Notes: generated by a model from the letters alone, not told the origin. A DNA stretch of 64,000 nt from Labedella gwakjiensis (GCF_003014675.1 NZ_PYAU01000001.1:1178001-1242000), one strand, 5' to 3'. Positions 17,973-26,763 are shown, counted from the first letter of the stretch. Made by a program: numbers and translations.

Positions 17973-19466
17973 ATGACCCGCTTCGACACACCCCTCCACC
18001 GTTCACGCCTCGCCGAGATCGATCGAACGATCGCGGAGGGCCCCCTCGACGCCTCGTGGGACGCGCTTCAGACCACGGCCCCCGACTGGTACGTCGACGG
18101 CAAATTCGGCATCTTCATCCACTGGGGTCCCTACGCCGTGCCCGCCTTCGGGAGCGAGTGGTACCCGCGCAACATGTACATCGAGGGCACCCCGGAGTTC
18201 GAGCACCACCGCGCGACCTACGGCGACCAGTCGGAGTTCGGCTACAAGGACTTCATCCCCTCTTTCACTGCCGACAGCTTCGACGCCGCCGAATGGGCTC
18301 GCATCTTCCGGCGCGCCGGGGCCCAGTTCGTGGTGCCCGTCGCCGAGCACCACGACGGCTTCCCGCTCTACGACTGCTCCTTCACGCGGTGGAAGGCCAC
18401 GGAGATGGGGCCGAAGCGCGACGTCATCGGCGAGCTCTCCGAGGCCGTGCGCGCACAGTCCATGGTCTTCGGGGCGTCCTCGCACCGCGCGGAGCACTGG
18501 TTCTTCTTCAACGGCGGCGCCCGCTTCGACAGCGACGTGACCCAGACCGAGTCTCTCGACCTGTACGGCCCGGCGCAGCGGGAGGAGTCGGAGCCGACCA
18601 CCGAGTACCTCGAGGACTGGCTCGTGCGCACGACCGAGCTCGTCGACCTCTACCGTCCGCAGCTCGTGTGGTTCGACTGGTGGATCGAGCGGCCGTCGTT
18701 CGCCCCGTACCTCAAGCGGTTCCTCGCCTACTACTACACGCGAGCGCTCGAGTGGGGACGACCGGTGGCCGTCAACTACAAGTACGACGCCCTCCCCGCG
18801 GGAACCGGCGTCTTCGACGTCGAGCGCGGTCAGCTCGCCGAGACGCGGGCCGACTTCTGGCAGACCGACACCTCGGTCTCGAAGAACTCGTGGAGCTACG
18901 TGGAGAACCACGACTACAAGCAAGCGGACGACCTCATCGCCGACCTCGTGGACATCGTGAGCAAGAACGGCGCCCTGCTCCTCAACGTGGGACCGAAGGC
19001 CGACGGGACGATCCCCGAGGCCGAGGTCGAGCTGCTCGAGACCATCGGCGCGTGGCTGTCGCGCAACGGCGAGGCGATCTACGGAACACGTCCGTGGACC
19101 ATCGCGGGCGAGGGGCCGACGGCGGTGACGGAGGGGGCGTTCACCGACACGGCCAGGGAGCCCTTCACGGCCGAGGACATCCGGTTCACGTCCGCCCGCG
19201 ACCACGTCTACGCGACGGTGCTCGCGCCGGCCGGCGAGACGGTGCGGATCCGCTCCCTCGGGTCGTCGACGGGACTGCTGCCGCGCGACATCGAGAGCGT
19301 CGCGCTGCTCGGCCACGCCGGCGAGGTCACATGGCGTCGGGAGCCCGACGCGCTCGTGATCGACGTTCCGTCGGAGGCCGTCGGGACCCTCACGTCGTTC
19401 CGTGTGACGCCGCTCGTTCCGGCGACCCGCCCCCGCCGCATCGACATCGTGGGCCTCGGCGACTGA
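17973..19466 (+). CDS. Alpha-L-fucosidase, GH29 (second paralogue)
   Basis: 497 residues, no signal peptide, AAGGGA ribosome site. The GH29 barrel opens with 'DWYVDGKFGIFIHWGPYAVPAFGSEWYPRNMY' (about 38-70), continues with 'FVVPVAEHHDGFPLYD', and carries the nucleophile Asp235 in 'LVWFDWW'. 'SKNGALLLNVGPKADG' ends the barrel (about 330-345), and a beta-sandwich closes the protein. It is closer to the classical GH29A layout than the 427-residue paralogue. It is transcribed alone, divergent from the importer operon, and a perfect bidirectional hairpin follows. Expected to act in the cytoplasm on imported fucosides. Confidence 0.93.
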   Translation: MTRFDTPLHRSRLAEIDRTIAEGPLDASWDALQTTAPDWYVDGKFGIFIHWGPYAVPAFGSEWYPRNMYIEGTPEFEHHRATYGDQSEFGYKDFIPSFTADSFDAAEWARIFRRAGAQFVVPVAEHHDGFPLYDCSFTRWKATEMGPKRDVIGELSEAVRAQSMVFGASSHRAEHWFFFNGGARFDSDVTQTESLDLYGPAQREESEPTTEYLEDWLVRTTELVDLYRPQLVWFDWWIERPSFAPYLKRFLAYYYTRALEWGRPVAVNYKYDALPAGTGVFDVERGQLAETRADFWQTDTSVSKNSWSYVENHDYKQADDLIADLVDIVSKNGALLLNVGPKADGTIPEAEVELLETIGAWLSRNGEAIYGTRPWTIAGEGPTAVTEGAFTDTAREPFTAEDIRFTSARDHVYATVLAPAGETVRIRSLGSSTGLLPRDIESVALLGHAGEVTWRREPDALVIDVPSEAVGTLTSFRVTPLVPATRPRRIDIVGLGD

Positions 19467-19475
19467 CCCACCCGG

Positions 19476-19503
19476 AGCGGGCCGCGAGCAACCGCGGCCC
19501 GCT
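19476..19503. terminator. Bidirectional terminator between GH29 and fuconate dehydratase
   Basis: Perfect 11-bp stem AGCGGGCCGCG / CGCGGCCCGCT with loop AGCAAC, placed between two convergent genes 43 bp apart. Confidence 0.85.
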
Positions 19504-19509
19504 CTCGCG

Positions 19510-20880
19510 TCAGGCCACGCCGACCGAGTGCGCGTCGGCGGCCTCCGCGACGGACGGAGCGTCCTCAGCCGCCACCGCAGCGGAGGGCGCGGACCAATAG
19601 GACCCGTTCGGGAACGAGAACTCGTCGATGGTCGAGCCGAACATCTCCGCGCTGTAGCCCGGCGCTCCCGGCAGACGGTACGCGCCGTCGGTCACGATGC
19701 ACGGCTCCACGAAGTGCTCGTGGAGGTGGTCGACGAACTCCGTCACCCGCCCGTCGAGACTCCCGGACACGGAGACGTAGTCGAAGATCGACAGGTGCTG
19801 CACGAGCTCGCACAGCCCCACGCCGCCGGCGTGGGGGCACACCGGCACGCCGAATTTGGCCGCCATGAGATAGACGGCGACGATCTCGTTGACGCTGCCG
19901 AGCCGAGCGGAGTCGAGCTGGCAGAAGTCGAGGGCCTCCGCCTGGAACATCTGCTTGAACAGCACGCGGTTCATGCCGTGCTCGCCCGAGGCGACCCCGA
20001 TGGGCGCGACGGCCTTGCGCACGGCCGCGTGCCCGAGCACGTCGTCGGGGCTCGTCGGCTCCTCGATCCACAGCGGCTTGAACTCGGCGAGCGTGTTCAC
20101 CCACTCGATGGCCTCCGGCACGTCCCACACCTGGTTCGCATCGATCATGAGGTCGGCGTCCCAGCCGATGACCTCGCGCGCGATGGAGAGTCGACGGTAG
20201 TCGTCGTCACGGTTCGCCCCCACCTTGAGCTTGATGTGCTTGTAGCCCTGGTCCACGGCCTCCTGGCAGAGTCGACGCAGCTTCTCGTCGCTGTACCCGA
20301 GCCACCCGGCGGACGTCGTGTAGCAGGGGTAGCCGTCGCGATCGAGCTCGGAGATCCGCTGCTGCTTCGTCGGCTCGAGGTCGCGGAGCAGGGCGAGGGC
20401 CTCATCGCGGGTGAGCGCGTCCGAGAGGTACCGCAGGTCGGCGATGTCGACGAGCTGCTCCGGTGTCATGTCCACGAGGAGACGCCACAGCGGTTTGCGG
20501 GCGACGCGCGCAGCGAGGTCCCACACGGCGTTCATCACGGCGGCGAGCGCGAGGTGGATGACGCCCTTGTCCGGACCGAGCCACCGCAGCTGCGAGTCGC
20601 TCTGCAGTTCGCGGTAGATGCCGCCGAGGTCGGCCACGATCGCCTCGACCTCCCGGCCGATGAGCGGCTGCGCTCGTTGGATCGCCGCGGCGACGCACAG
20701 GTCGTTTCCGCGACCGATCGTGAACGTGAATCCGAAGCCGCTGAGCGAGGGGTCGTCGGTGTGGAGCACCACGTACGCCGCCGAGTAGTCGCCGTCCTTG
20801 TTCATCGCGTCGCTCCCGTCGGCGCTCAGCGACGTAGGGAACCGGACGTCGTGGACGTCCACGGCGGTGATGGTGGTCAT
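19510..20880 (-). CDS. L-fuconate dehydratase (enolase superfamily)
   Basis: 456 residues. It would convert L-fuconate to 2-keto-3-deoxy-L-fuconate, the second stage of oxidative fucose breakdown. Enolase-superfamily features: an N-terminal capping domain with '[17 protein letters not shown]', then a barrel with the KxK pair Lys217/Lys219 in 'HIKLKVGA', metal ligand Asp247 in '[10 protein letters not shown]', Glu in '[10 protein letters not shown]', Glu in 'ASGEHGMN', and the catalytic His in 'CPHAGGVGL'. '[14 protein letters not shown]' and the long cap are typical of the fuconate dehydratase/ENOSF1 group. The ATG overlaps the AKR stop (ATGA) and AAAGGACC lies inside the AKR end, so the two genes are translationally coupled. 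Related sugar-acid dehydratases are the main alternative. Confidence 0.88.
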   Translation of the reverse strand: MTTITAVDVHDVRFPTSLSADGSDAMNKDGDYSAAYVVLHTDDPSLSGFGFTFTIGRGNDLCVAAAIQRAQPLIGREVEAIVADLGGIYRELQSDSQLRWLGPDKGVIHLALAAVMNAVWDLAARVARKPLWRLLVDMTPEQLVDIADLRYLSDALTRDEALALLRDLEPTKQQRISELDRDGYPCYTTSAGWLGYSDEKLRRLCQEAVDQGYKHIKLKVGANRDDDYRRLSIAREVIGWDADLMIDANQVWDVPEAIEWVNTLAEFKPLWIEEPTSPDDVLGHAAVRKAVAPIGVASGEHGMNRVLFKQMFQAEALDFCQLDSARLGSVNEIVAVYLMAAKFGVPVCPHAGGVGLCELVQHLSIFDYVSVSGSLDGRVTEFVDHLHEHFVEPCIVTDGAYRLPGAPGYSAEMFGSTIDEFSFPNGSYWSAPSAAVAAEDAPSVAEAADAHSVGVA

Positions 20881-21914
20881 GATGCAGGTCCTTTCGTGGG
20901 GGCGGCTCCGGCCGCCGTTCTCGCCGTGATGCCGGGCACGCCCGGGTGGAGCAGACCTTCGGCGGCGAGGTCGCTCCAGAGGTCGTCGGGGACCGCGACC
21001 CGCGCGCGCCTGAGGTTCTCGACGGCCTGAGCCCGCCCGCGCATCCCGACGACGACAGCAGCGACGGCCGGGTGCAGCCAGGGGAAGGCGAGGGCCGCCT
21101 CGGGGAGCGTCACGCCGTGCCGCTCGCACACGTCGGCGATCGCGTCGGCGCGTTCCACCAGCCCGGCCGACGCTGTCTCGTAGTCGTATTGCGCGTCGGG
21201 CGACGGGCGGTCCGTCGAGAGCAGTCCGGAGTTGTAGACGCCGGCGATCACGATCGCGACGTCACGCTCCACAGCGAGGGGCAGGAGATCGTCGAGGGCG
21301 CTCTGGTCGAGGAGCGAGTAGCGCCCGGCGAGCATGACGACGTCGATGTCGGACTCGGCCACGAACCGGGCCGGGAGCGCCGACTGGTTCATACCCACGC
21401 CGATCGCCCCGACCACGCCCTCCTCGCGGAGTCGGATGAGGGCGGGCAGAGCCTCGTCCAGCACCTGGTCCGCATAGTCGTCGGGGTCGTGGACGTAGAC
21501 GATGTCGACCCGGTCGAGTCCGAGGCGCTCGAGGCTCGCGTCGAGCGAGCGACGCACGCCGTCTGCCGAGTAGTCGAGGCGGCGGATGGACGTCGCCGGG
21601 ACGGCGAATCCCTGCGTGTCCTGCTGGTCGGCGCCCCGAGGGTCGGGGTTCGGCTCGATCAGCCGCCCGACCTTCGTCGAGACCGTGAACTCGCTCCGCG
21701 GACGCCCGCGCAGGAGCGCGCCGAGTCGACGCTCCGACAAGCCGAGCCCGTAGTGCGGGGCGGTGTCGAAGTATCGGACACCGTCGGCCCAGACCGCGTC
21801 GAACGCCTCGGCGACCTCAGCGTCGCTCGTGGGGCGGTACAGATTCCCGAACTGGGCGGTGCCGAGTCCGAGGGTGGTGACGGTAACTCCGTCGCCGATG
21901 ATCGTCGTTCGCAC
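20877..21914 (-). CDS. Aldo/keto reductase, L-fucose (D-threo-aldose) 1-dehydrogenase type
   Basis: 345 residues from a GTG at 21914 with CTGGAGAG upstream. The AKR barrel shows the tetrad Asp50 ('YFDTAPHYG'), Tyr55, Lys81 ('STKVGRL') and His142 ('YVHDPDD'). AKRs of this shape oxidise L-fucose and similar aldoses at C1 to the lactone with NAD(P)+. It precedes and overlaps the fuconate dehydratase gene, giving the pair fucose to lactone/fuconate to KDF. No dedicated lactonase is adjacent (the SMP-30 gene is 23 kb away), so the lactone may open spontaneously. Operator box 4 lies 21 bp upstream. Confidence 0.87.
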   Translation of the reverse strand: MRTTIIGDGVTVTTLGLGTAQFGNLYRPTSDAEVAEAFDAVWADGVRYFDTAPHYGLGLSERRLGALLRGRPRSEFTVSTKVGRLIEPNPDPRGADQQDTQGFAVPATSIRRLDYSADGVRRSLDASLERLGLDRVDIVYVHDPDDYADQVLDEALPALIRLREEGVVGAIGVGMNQSALPARFVAESDIDVVMLAGRYSLLDQSALDDLLPLAVERDVAIVIAGVYNSGLLSTDRPSPDAQYDYETASAGLVERADAIADVCERHGVTLPEAALAFPWLHPAVAAVVVGMRGRAQAVENLRRARVAVPDDLWSDLAAEGLLHPGVPGITARTAAGAAPTKGPAS

Positions 21915-21934
21915 GGGCTCTCCAGAATGATGCG

Positions 21935-21949
21935 ATAGATATGATGATT
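21935..21949. promoter_or_regulatory. Operator box 4 (ATAGATATGATGATT)
   Basis: In the 80-bp gap before the AKR-dehydratase pair. Matches 12 of 15 positions of the copy at 26749-26763 and contains the core GATNNGATGA. Confidence 0.55.
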
Positions 21950-21994
21950 ACTCAGAATAGGGACGTCGGCTTCGCTGCGATAGCCCGAATGATC

Positions 21995-23242
21995 TCACCC
22001 GTCAGGTGATTCACCAGACAACAGGTCGCGGGCGTCGCCCACGGCGTGCGCGAGTTCCCGATCGACGTCCTCGCCGAGCCACACCACCCGATCGACCAGG
22101 CTGTTGATGACCTGTACGAGCCCGGGGAGCTCCGGCACCATCGGCAACGGACGAGACGCGCGATGCGCCTCCTCGAACAGGAAGAATGCGGGCGAGGCCG
22201 AGGCCACGCGCGGGTCGGCCCACGTGTCGAGCCGCGTGCCGGAGGATCCGGCCAGGGTCGTGCGCACATCGCCCTCGGCCGTCGCGATGCGTCGCACGGC
22301 CGCCCAGGCCTCGTCGGCGTGGCGGGCCCCCGACGTCACGGCGAGCGCCCAGAAGGCGTTCACCACGGGCGTCGCCGTCCCGTCTGCCCGCGCCGGAGCG
22401 ATCCCCGCCCCCACGCGACCGCGCACGCGGCTGCCGGGCGACTCGGCGAGCTGTACGTATCCGGCCCAGTTCACCATGATGGCGACGCTGCCGGCTGCGA
22501 AGGCCGCCCCGCTCTGCACGCTGTCGAGCTCGTGCGACCACGGCGGCACGTGTCCGCTCGTCACGCGGTCGCGCATCCACAGGAGCGCGGAGCGACCGGC
22601 GTCGCCTCCGAAGTCCGGGCGGCCGTCGTCGTCGAGCACGTCGGCGCCGCGCACGCGCAGCTGGGTGACGAAATCGTAGACGTTGTTGTGACCGTCGGGG
22701 GCTCCGGCGAGGACGGTCCCCCACAGATCGTCGGCCGGTCGTGTGAACCAGGCCACCTGGGCGTCGAAGTCCGCCCACGTCTCGGCCGGGACAAGGTCGC
22801 GGCCGGTCGCCTTCCGATACGCGAGCCGCTCGCTCGGCGACTCGAAGAGGTCCGTCCGCCAGATGAGCAGGGGAGGGCCGTCGTGGAACGGCACGCCCCA
22901 GGTCGAGGCGGCGCCCTCTCGAACCCCGAAGCTGACGACGTCGACGAAAGCCGGAGACCAGGCCGCCGGCCAGTCATCGATGGGTGCAGCGTCCATCGCC
23001 TCGTCGAGGGGACGGATCGCACCGGAGCTCGCGAGTCGCGGCAGCCAGTCGGCGGGCACGAGGATCAGGTCCACGTCGCCGTCGCGGCAGGCCGGGGTCT
23101 CGAAGAGGGCGTGCTCGAGCTCGGGGAGTCCGAGCCATCGTTCGTCGAGGTCGATCCCGCCGTCCGCGAGTTCCGGCCCTCGTTGCGCACGGAGGGACGC
23201 CTGGAACCCGTCTCCACCCCGACCCCAGAACACCGCGGTCAT
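21995..23242 (-). CDS. Solute-binding-protein homologue lacking any export signal
   Basis: 415 residues. The fold is that of an extracellular sugar-binding protein: an opening 'FWGRGGDGFQASLRAQRG' in place of the mature N-terminus, 'DLILVPADWLPRLASSGAIRPLDE', 'WGVPFHDGPPLLIWRTDLFE', 'AAFAAGSVAIMVNWAGYVQ'. However, it starts straight at this fold with no signal peptide and no lipobox. The start is fixed by the ATGA overlap with the upstream aldolase-kinase gene, and the upstream sequence in this frame offers no hydrophobic leader. It closes the operon ADH-SDR-aldolase/kinase-SBP, and no permease gene accompanies it. It could be a cytoplasmic ligand sensor or buffer, or a signal-less decayed paralogue; the coding frame is intact. 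Function unknown. Confidence 0.8.
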   Translation of the reverse strand: MTAVFWGRGGDGFQASLRAQRGPELADGGIDLDERWLGLPELEHALFETPACRDGDVDLILVPADWLPRLASSGAIRPLDEAMDAAPIDDWPAAWSPAFVDVVSFGVREGAASTWGVPFHDGPPLLIWRTDLFESPSERLAYRKATGRDLVPAETWADFDAQVAWFTRPADDLWGTVLAGAPDGHNNVYDFVTQLRVRGADVLDDDGRPDFGGDAGRSALLWMRDRVTSGHVPPWSHELDSVQSGAAFAAGSVAIMVNWAGYVQLAESPGSRVRGRVGAGIAPARADGTATPVVNAFWALAVTSGARHADEAWAAVRRIATAEGDVRTTLAGSSGTRLDTWADPRVASASPAFFLFEEAHRASRPLPMVPELPGLVQVINSLVDRVVWLGEDVDRELAHAVGDARDLLSGESPDG

Positions 23243-24909
23243 CGCGTCACCGGTTCCGTCGCTGCGAGCAGGGCGAGGTCCCGGCGACGCGGAAGACCCT
23301 CCCAGTCGCCCGGCACCGAGCACTGGAAGGCCCCGACGGTGACCGCCGTCTCGAGGCAGCCCTCGACGGGGAGACCCGATACGAACTCGGCGAGGTACCC
23401 GGCGACGAACGCGTCCCCCGCCCCCACCGTGTCGACGACGGCGACGGGCACGGCCGCTCGCTCGTACTGGACGCCGTCGACCACCGCGACGCAGCCGTCG
23501 GCGCCTCGCTTGACGACCGCATGGCGCGGACCGAACGCGGCGAGCGCCGCGGCCACGGACGAGACGTCCGCATCGACCGAGACATCGTCGCCGAGCAGGA
23601 GACGAGCCTCGTCCTCCCCCGCGAAGACGAGCGTCGCCGCCGACGCGAGACGCCGATACAGCCGGACGGGATCGCGATCCCGCCAGAGCGAGGGTCGGTG
23701 ATTCACGTCGAACGACACGGGGACTCCGGCAGCCACGGCCGTGTCCACGGCGAGGAGCACGGCGTCGCGCGCTGAGTCGGAGAGGGCCGGCGTGATGCCC
23801 GTCACATGCAGGCACGACGCCGAACGGATCGCGTCGAGCGGAACGTCCGCCGGCCCGATCCGGCTCCCGGCGTTCCCGCGACGGTGATACGTGATGCGGG
23901 CGGTGCCGGGCGTCGGGCGCTCCTTGAGCATGACCGCGGTGGGCACGTACGGATCGACGCGCACGATGAGGTCCACTCCCTCACCGCGCAGCTCGCGGAC
24001 GATGCGATCGCCTGCACCGTCGTCTCCGACGACGCCGACCCATGTGGCCGGCGCGCCGAGGCGGGCGAGGGCGATGGCGACGTTCGACTCGGCACCACCG
24101 ATCCCCACGGCCACGCTCGGAGTGTGGGCGAGCGTGCCGGTGCCGGGCGGGTGGAAGAGGAGCATGGTCTCGCCGAGCGTGACGATCGGAGTACCCTCCG
24201 TGGGATCGGACGCCCGCTGCGCCGGTTCCGTACCGGAGTGCCCGTCGCCGAGCACCCGCGCGAGGGCCGCCTTCGCCCGCGTGGCGAGGCCGTCGAGATC
24301 GCCGGCGGCGATGTCGGACCGCGGGGCGACCCAGCTGGCACCCACCGCGACGACGAGCTCACTCGCGAGCAGGTCACGCGCCTCGTCGGGGCCGACGCCC
24401 CCGCTCGGGAAGAAGCGGACGCCGGGGAACGGCCCGGCGAGGGCGCTCATCGTGGGGAGCCCGCCCAGCTGGGAGGAGGGGAAGAACTTGAGGACGGAAA
24501 GGCCGAGCGAGACCGCCCGTTGCACCTCCGTCGCTGTGGCGACGCCCGGGAGAGGCAGGACGCCGCGGTCGAGACAGCGCGCGACGACGTCGGCGTCGAG
24601 ACCCGGGCTCACCACGAACGTCGCACCCGTGTCGGCGACCTCGTCGACCTGGGCAGCCGTGAGCACGGTCCCGGCACCGACGAGCAGGTCGCCGCGCGCC
24701 GCCAGCCGGCGCACGACGTCGAGCCCCGCCGTGGTTCGGAGGGTCACTTCGACCGCGGTGATCCCGGCCGCGACGAGCGCGTCGCCGAGACCGTCGGCGT
24801 GCGTCGCGTCATCGATCACGACCACCGGGACGACACCGGCTCGCGCCAGACGGTCGACGACGTCCGCCGTCGCGTCCGGGGCCGGTTCTCCGCTCACCGG
24901 CCCAGCCAT
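23239..24909 (-). CDS. Fused KDPG aldolase (Eda-like) and PfkB sugar kinase (KdgK-like)
   Basis: One uninterrupted 556-residue frame. Residues about 10-205 are a KDPG/KHG aldolase: Glu54 in 'VEVTLRT', 'VGAGTVLT', the Schiff-base Lys141 in 'VLKFFPSS' and the phosphate loop 'FFPSGGVG'. Residues about 228-545 are a PfkB (ribokinase) kinase: 'VTLGETMLLF' start, 'IGGAESNVAIALARLG', and the catalytic Asp499 in 'VDTVGAGDAF'. The two reactions are consecutive in the KDG route (kinase makes KDPG, aldolase gives pyruvate and glyceraldehyde-3-phosphate), so the fusion would channel the intermediate. The linker (about 205-225) is Gly/Thr/Pro-rich. A GTG at the start of the linker could give a free kinase. 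The ATG at 24909 overlaps the SDR by 16 nt; a GTG 12 nt later is an alternative. Confidence 0.88.
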   Translation of the reverse strand: MAGPVSGEPAPDATADVVDRLARAGVVPVVVIDDATHADGLGDALVAAGITAVEVTLRTTAGLDVVRRLAARGDLLVGAGTVLTAAQVDEVADTGATFVVSPGLDADVVARCLDRGVLPLPGVATATEVQRAVSLGLSVLKFFPSSQLGGLPTMSALAGPFPGVRFFPSGGVGPDEARDLLASELVVAVGASWVAPRSDIAAGDLDGLATRAKAALARVLGDGHSGTEPAQRASDPTEGTPIVTLGETMLLFHPPGTGTLAHTPSVAVGIGGAESNVAIALARLGAPATWVGVVGDDGAGDRIVRELRGEGVDLIVRVDPYVPTAVMLKERPTPGTARITYHRRGNAGSRIGPADVPLDAIRSASCLHVTGITPALSDSARDAVLLAVDTAVAAGVPVSFDVNHRPSLWRDRDPVRLYRRLASAATLVFAGEDEARLLLGDDVSVDADVSSVAAALAAFGPRHAVVKRGADGCVAVVDGVQYERAAVPVAVVDTVGAGDAFVAGYLAEFVSGLPVEGCLETAVTVGAFQCSVPGDWEGLPRRRDLALLAATEPVTR

Positions 24910-25658
24910 CCGCCGTCGACGGGCAGGGTGATCCCCGTCACGTAGGTCGAGGCGTCGCTCGCGAGGAAGACGACGGCGCCGCCGATGTCGTCGGCCGCAC
25001 CCCAGCGACCGGCGGGGATGCGTTCGAGGATGGAGCGGGACCGGTTCTCGTCCGCCTGGAGCGCGGCCGTGTTGTCTGTCGCGATGTAGCCGGGCGCCAC
25101 CGCATTGACGCGGACGCCGTGCGCGGCCCACTCGTTCGAGAGCGCCTTGACGAGGCCGGCCACGGCCGACTTCGATGCCGTGTAGCCCGGCACGGTGATG
25201 CCGCCCTGGAAGCTCAGCAGCGACGCGGTGAAGATGATCGAGCCGGAGCCGCGCGCGAGCATCGGCTTCGCGAGCGCCTGCGCGAGGAGGAACGGACCGG
25301 TGAGGTTCACCTCGAGCACCCGGTCCCACAGCTCCACGGGGTGGTCGACCGCCGGCACCCGCTCGATCGTCCCCGCGTTGTTGACGAGGATGTCGACGGG
25401 TCGAGCGGGGTCGTCGAGATCGGCGGCGAGGTCGAGGACCGCCTGCCGGTCCCCGAGATCGCACGCGATGCCGCGGAACTCACGGCCCAGCGCGCGGACG
25501 CGGTCTCCCACCTCTCCGCCGTCGCTCGTCATCGCCGCGCTCACACCCACGATGTCGGCGCCGGCGCGGGCGAGCGACTCGGCCATGGCGAGGCCGATGC
25601 CGCGCCGCGCCCCCGTGACGACCGCGAGGCGGCCGGTGAGGTCGAACGGGTCGCTCAC
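24894..25658 (-). CDS. SDR dehydrogenase, KduD-like (2-keto-3-deoxy-gluconate 5-dehydrogenase type)
   Basis: 254 residues from a GTG at 25658 that overlaps the upstream ADH stop (GTGA). Classical SDR motifs: 'TGARRGIG' (15-22), 'NNAG' (93-96), Ser146 in 'TASLLSF', Tyr159/Lys163 in 'YTASK'. The stretches 'LLSFQGGITVPGYTASK', 'ADENRSRSILERIPAGRWG' and the 'DGGWLGR' end closely follow E. coli KduD, which interconverts 2,5-diketo-3-deoxygluconate and KDG. The next gene encodes KDG kinase plus KDPG aldolase, which fits. An alternative in a fucose locus is 2-keto-3-deoxy-L-fuconate dehydrogenase, also an SDR. Confidence 0.88.
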   Translation of the reverse strand: MSDPFDLTGRLAVVTGARRGIGLAMAESLARAGADIVGVSAAMTSDGGEVGDRVRALGREFRGIACDLGDRQAVLDLAADLDDPARPVDILVNNAGTIERVPAVDHPVELWDRVLEVNLTGPFLLAQALAKPMLARGSGSIIFTASLLSFQGGITVPGYTASKSAVAGLVKALSNEWAAHGVRVNAVAPGYIATDNTAALQADENRSRSILERIPAGRWGAADDIGGAVVFLASDASTYVTGITLPVDGGWLGR

Positions 25659-26728
25659 GAGCGGTCCCCCGTCGTGGCGCTGTCGTCGTCTGCGTCGGCT
25701 TCGGCGTCGGACGACGCCTCCAGGTCGATGAGGATCTTCATCGCCCGGCCGGCCTCGAGTTCCGCGAAGGCTTCGCCGACACGGGCGAGCGGTTCGATCC
25801 TGGTGATGAGAGCCTCGGCGGGCACGACGCCACGGGCGAGCATCTCGACGGCCGTCTCGAAGTCGCGCCGCTCGTAGACGCGCGCGCCGATGAGGGTCAG
25901 CTCGCGCCAGAACACGCGCTGCAGGTCGATGGGCCGGGGCTCCGGGTGGATCGCCACGACGACGACGCGTCCACGGACGCGAGCGAGCGAGGTCGCGCCG
26001 AGCACGGCGGCCGCGGATCCCGAGACCTCGAAGACCACGTCGGCTCCGGCCCCTCCCGTCCACTCGTCCACCCACACGACCTGGTCGACGGCACGCGGGT
26101 CGAGCACCTCGAAGCCGAGGTCCGCGACGGCGGCGCGACGGGTGGCGTCGAGTTCGACGACGACGACCTCTCCCCCGAAGTCGCGAGCGGCGGTGGCGAT
26201 GAGCACGCCGATGGGTCCTCCGCCGATCACGACGGCCTTCTCCCCGGGGACGAGCCCGGAGCGGCGCACGTCGTGCACCGAGACCGCGACCGGTTCGACG
26301 AGAGCGGCGTGATCGAGGCGCAGCCCCTCAGGCACGCGCACGAGGGTCCGGGCGGGCACGTTCCACCACTGCTGGAGCGCTCCGGGCGAGTCGATGCCGA
26401 TGAAGTCGAGGTTCTGGCAGATGTGCTGGTTGCCCGCGAGGCAGGCCGGGCACGTGCCGTCCCAGTCGAGAGGCATCACCGTGACGGCGTCGCCCATCGA
26501 CCAGCCATCGACACCCTCGCCCACGGCGGCGACGCGCCCGCTCATCTCGTGGCCGATCACCGCGTCGGCGCCGACGCGGCCGTCCATCGAGCCGTGGAAG
26601 ATGTGCAGATCGGTGCCGCACAGGCCGACGTAGGCCACCTCGACCTGCACCTGGCCGGCGGCCGGCGCGTGCCTGGCTTCCTCGGCCTCGACGAACAGGC
26701 GATCCCTCTTGTACTGAACGGTGCGCAC
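25655..26728 (-). CDS. Zinc-dependent sugar alcohol/aldonate dehydrogenase (MDR family)
   Basis: 357 residues from a GTG at 26728 with AAGGGAG upstream. The catalytic zinc site is present ('GLCGTDLH', 'GHEMSG'), as is the Rossmann fingerprint 'VIGGGPIGVL' (about 172-181). The structural-zinc lobe 'GTCPACLAGNQHIC' keeps three cysteines where four are usual; the first is missing, so zinc binding there may be weak or use another ligand. The C-terminus carries an acidic, repetitive tail rich in Asp, Ala and Ser (last 20 residues). It is first in the operon with the KduD-like SDR, aldolase-kinase and signal-less binding protein. It could oxidise an aldonate such as L-galactonate or idonate, or reduce lactaldehyde formed from fucose. 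Substrate unproven. Confidence 0.85.
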   Translation of the reverse strand: MRTVQYKRDRLFVEAEEARHAPAAGQVQVEVAYVGLCGTDLHIFHGSMDGRVGADAVIGHEMSGRVAAVGEGVDGWSMGDAVTVMPLDWDGTCPACLAGNQHICQNLDFIGIDSPGALQQWWNVPARTLVRVPEGLRLDHAALVEPVAVSVHDVRRSGLVPGEKAVVIGGGPIGVLIATAARDFGGEVVVVELDATRRAAVADLGFEVLDPRAVDQVVWVDEWTGGAGADVVFEVSGSAAAVLGATSLARVRGRVVVVAIHPEPRPIDLQRVFWRELTLIGARVYERRDFETAVEMLARGVVPAEALITRIEPLARVGEAFAELEAGRAMKILIDLEASSDAEADADDDSATTGDRS

Positions 26729-26748
26729 ACAATCTCCCTTGACTGGAG

Positions 26749-26763
26749 ATTCATCGTATCAAT
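26749..26763. promoter_or_regulatory. Operator box 5 (ATTGATACGATGAAT on the minus strand)
   Basis: Located 21 bp before the GTG of the zinc dehydrogenase gene, it is the best match to the perfect repeat at 17920-17934 (13 of 15). It links this operon to the fucosidase regulon. Confidence 0.6.

Noticed and set aside
24894-26075. A longer SDR reading through the 3' end of the zinc dehydrogenase
   Set aside because: The upstream part overlaps the dehydrogenase in another frame. The GTGA overlap at 25658 starts the SDR fold exactly.
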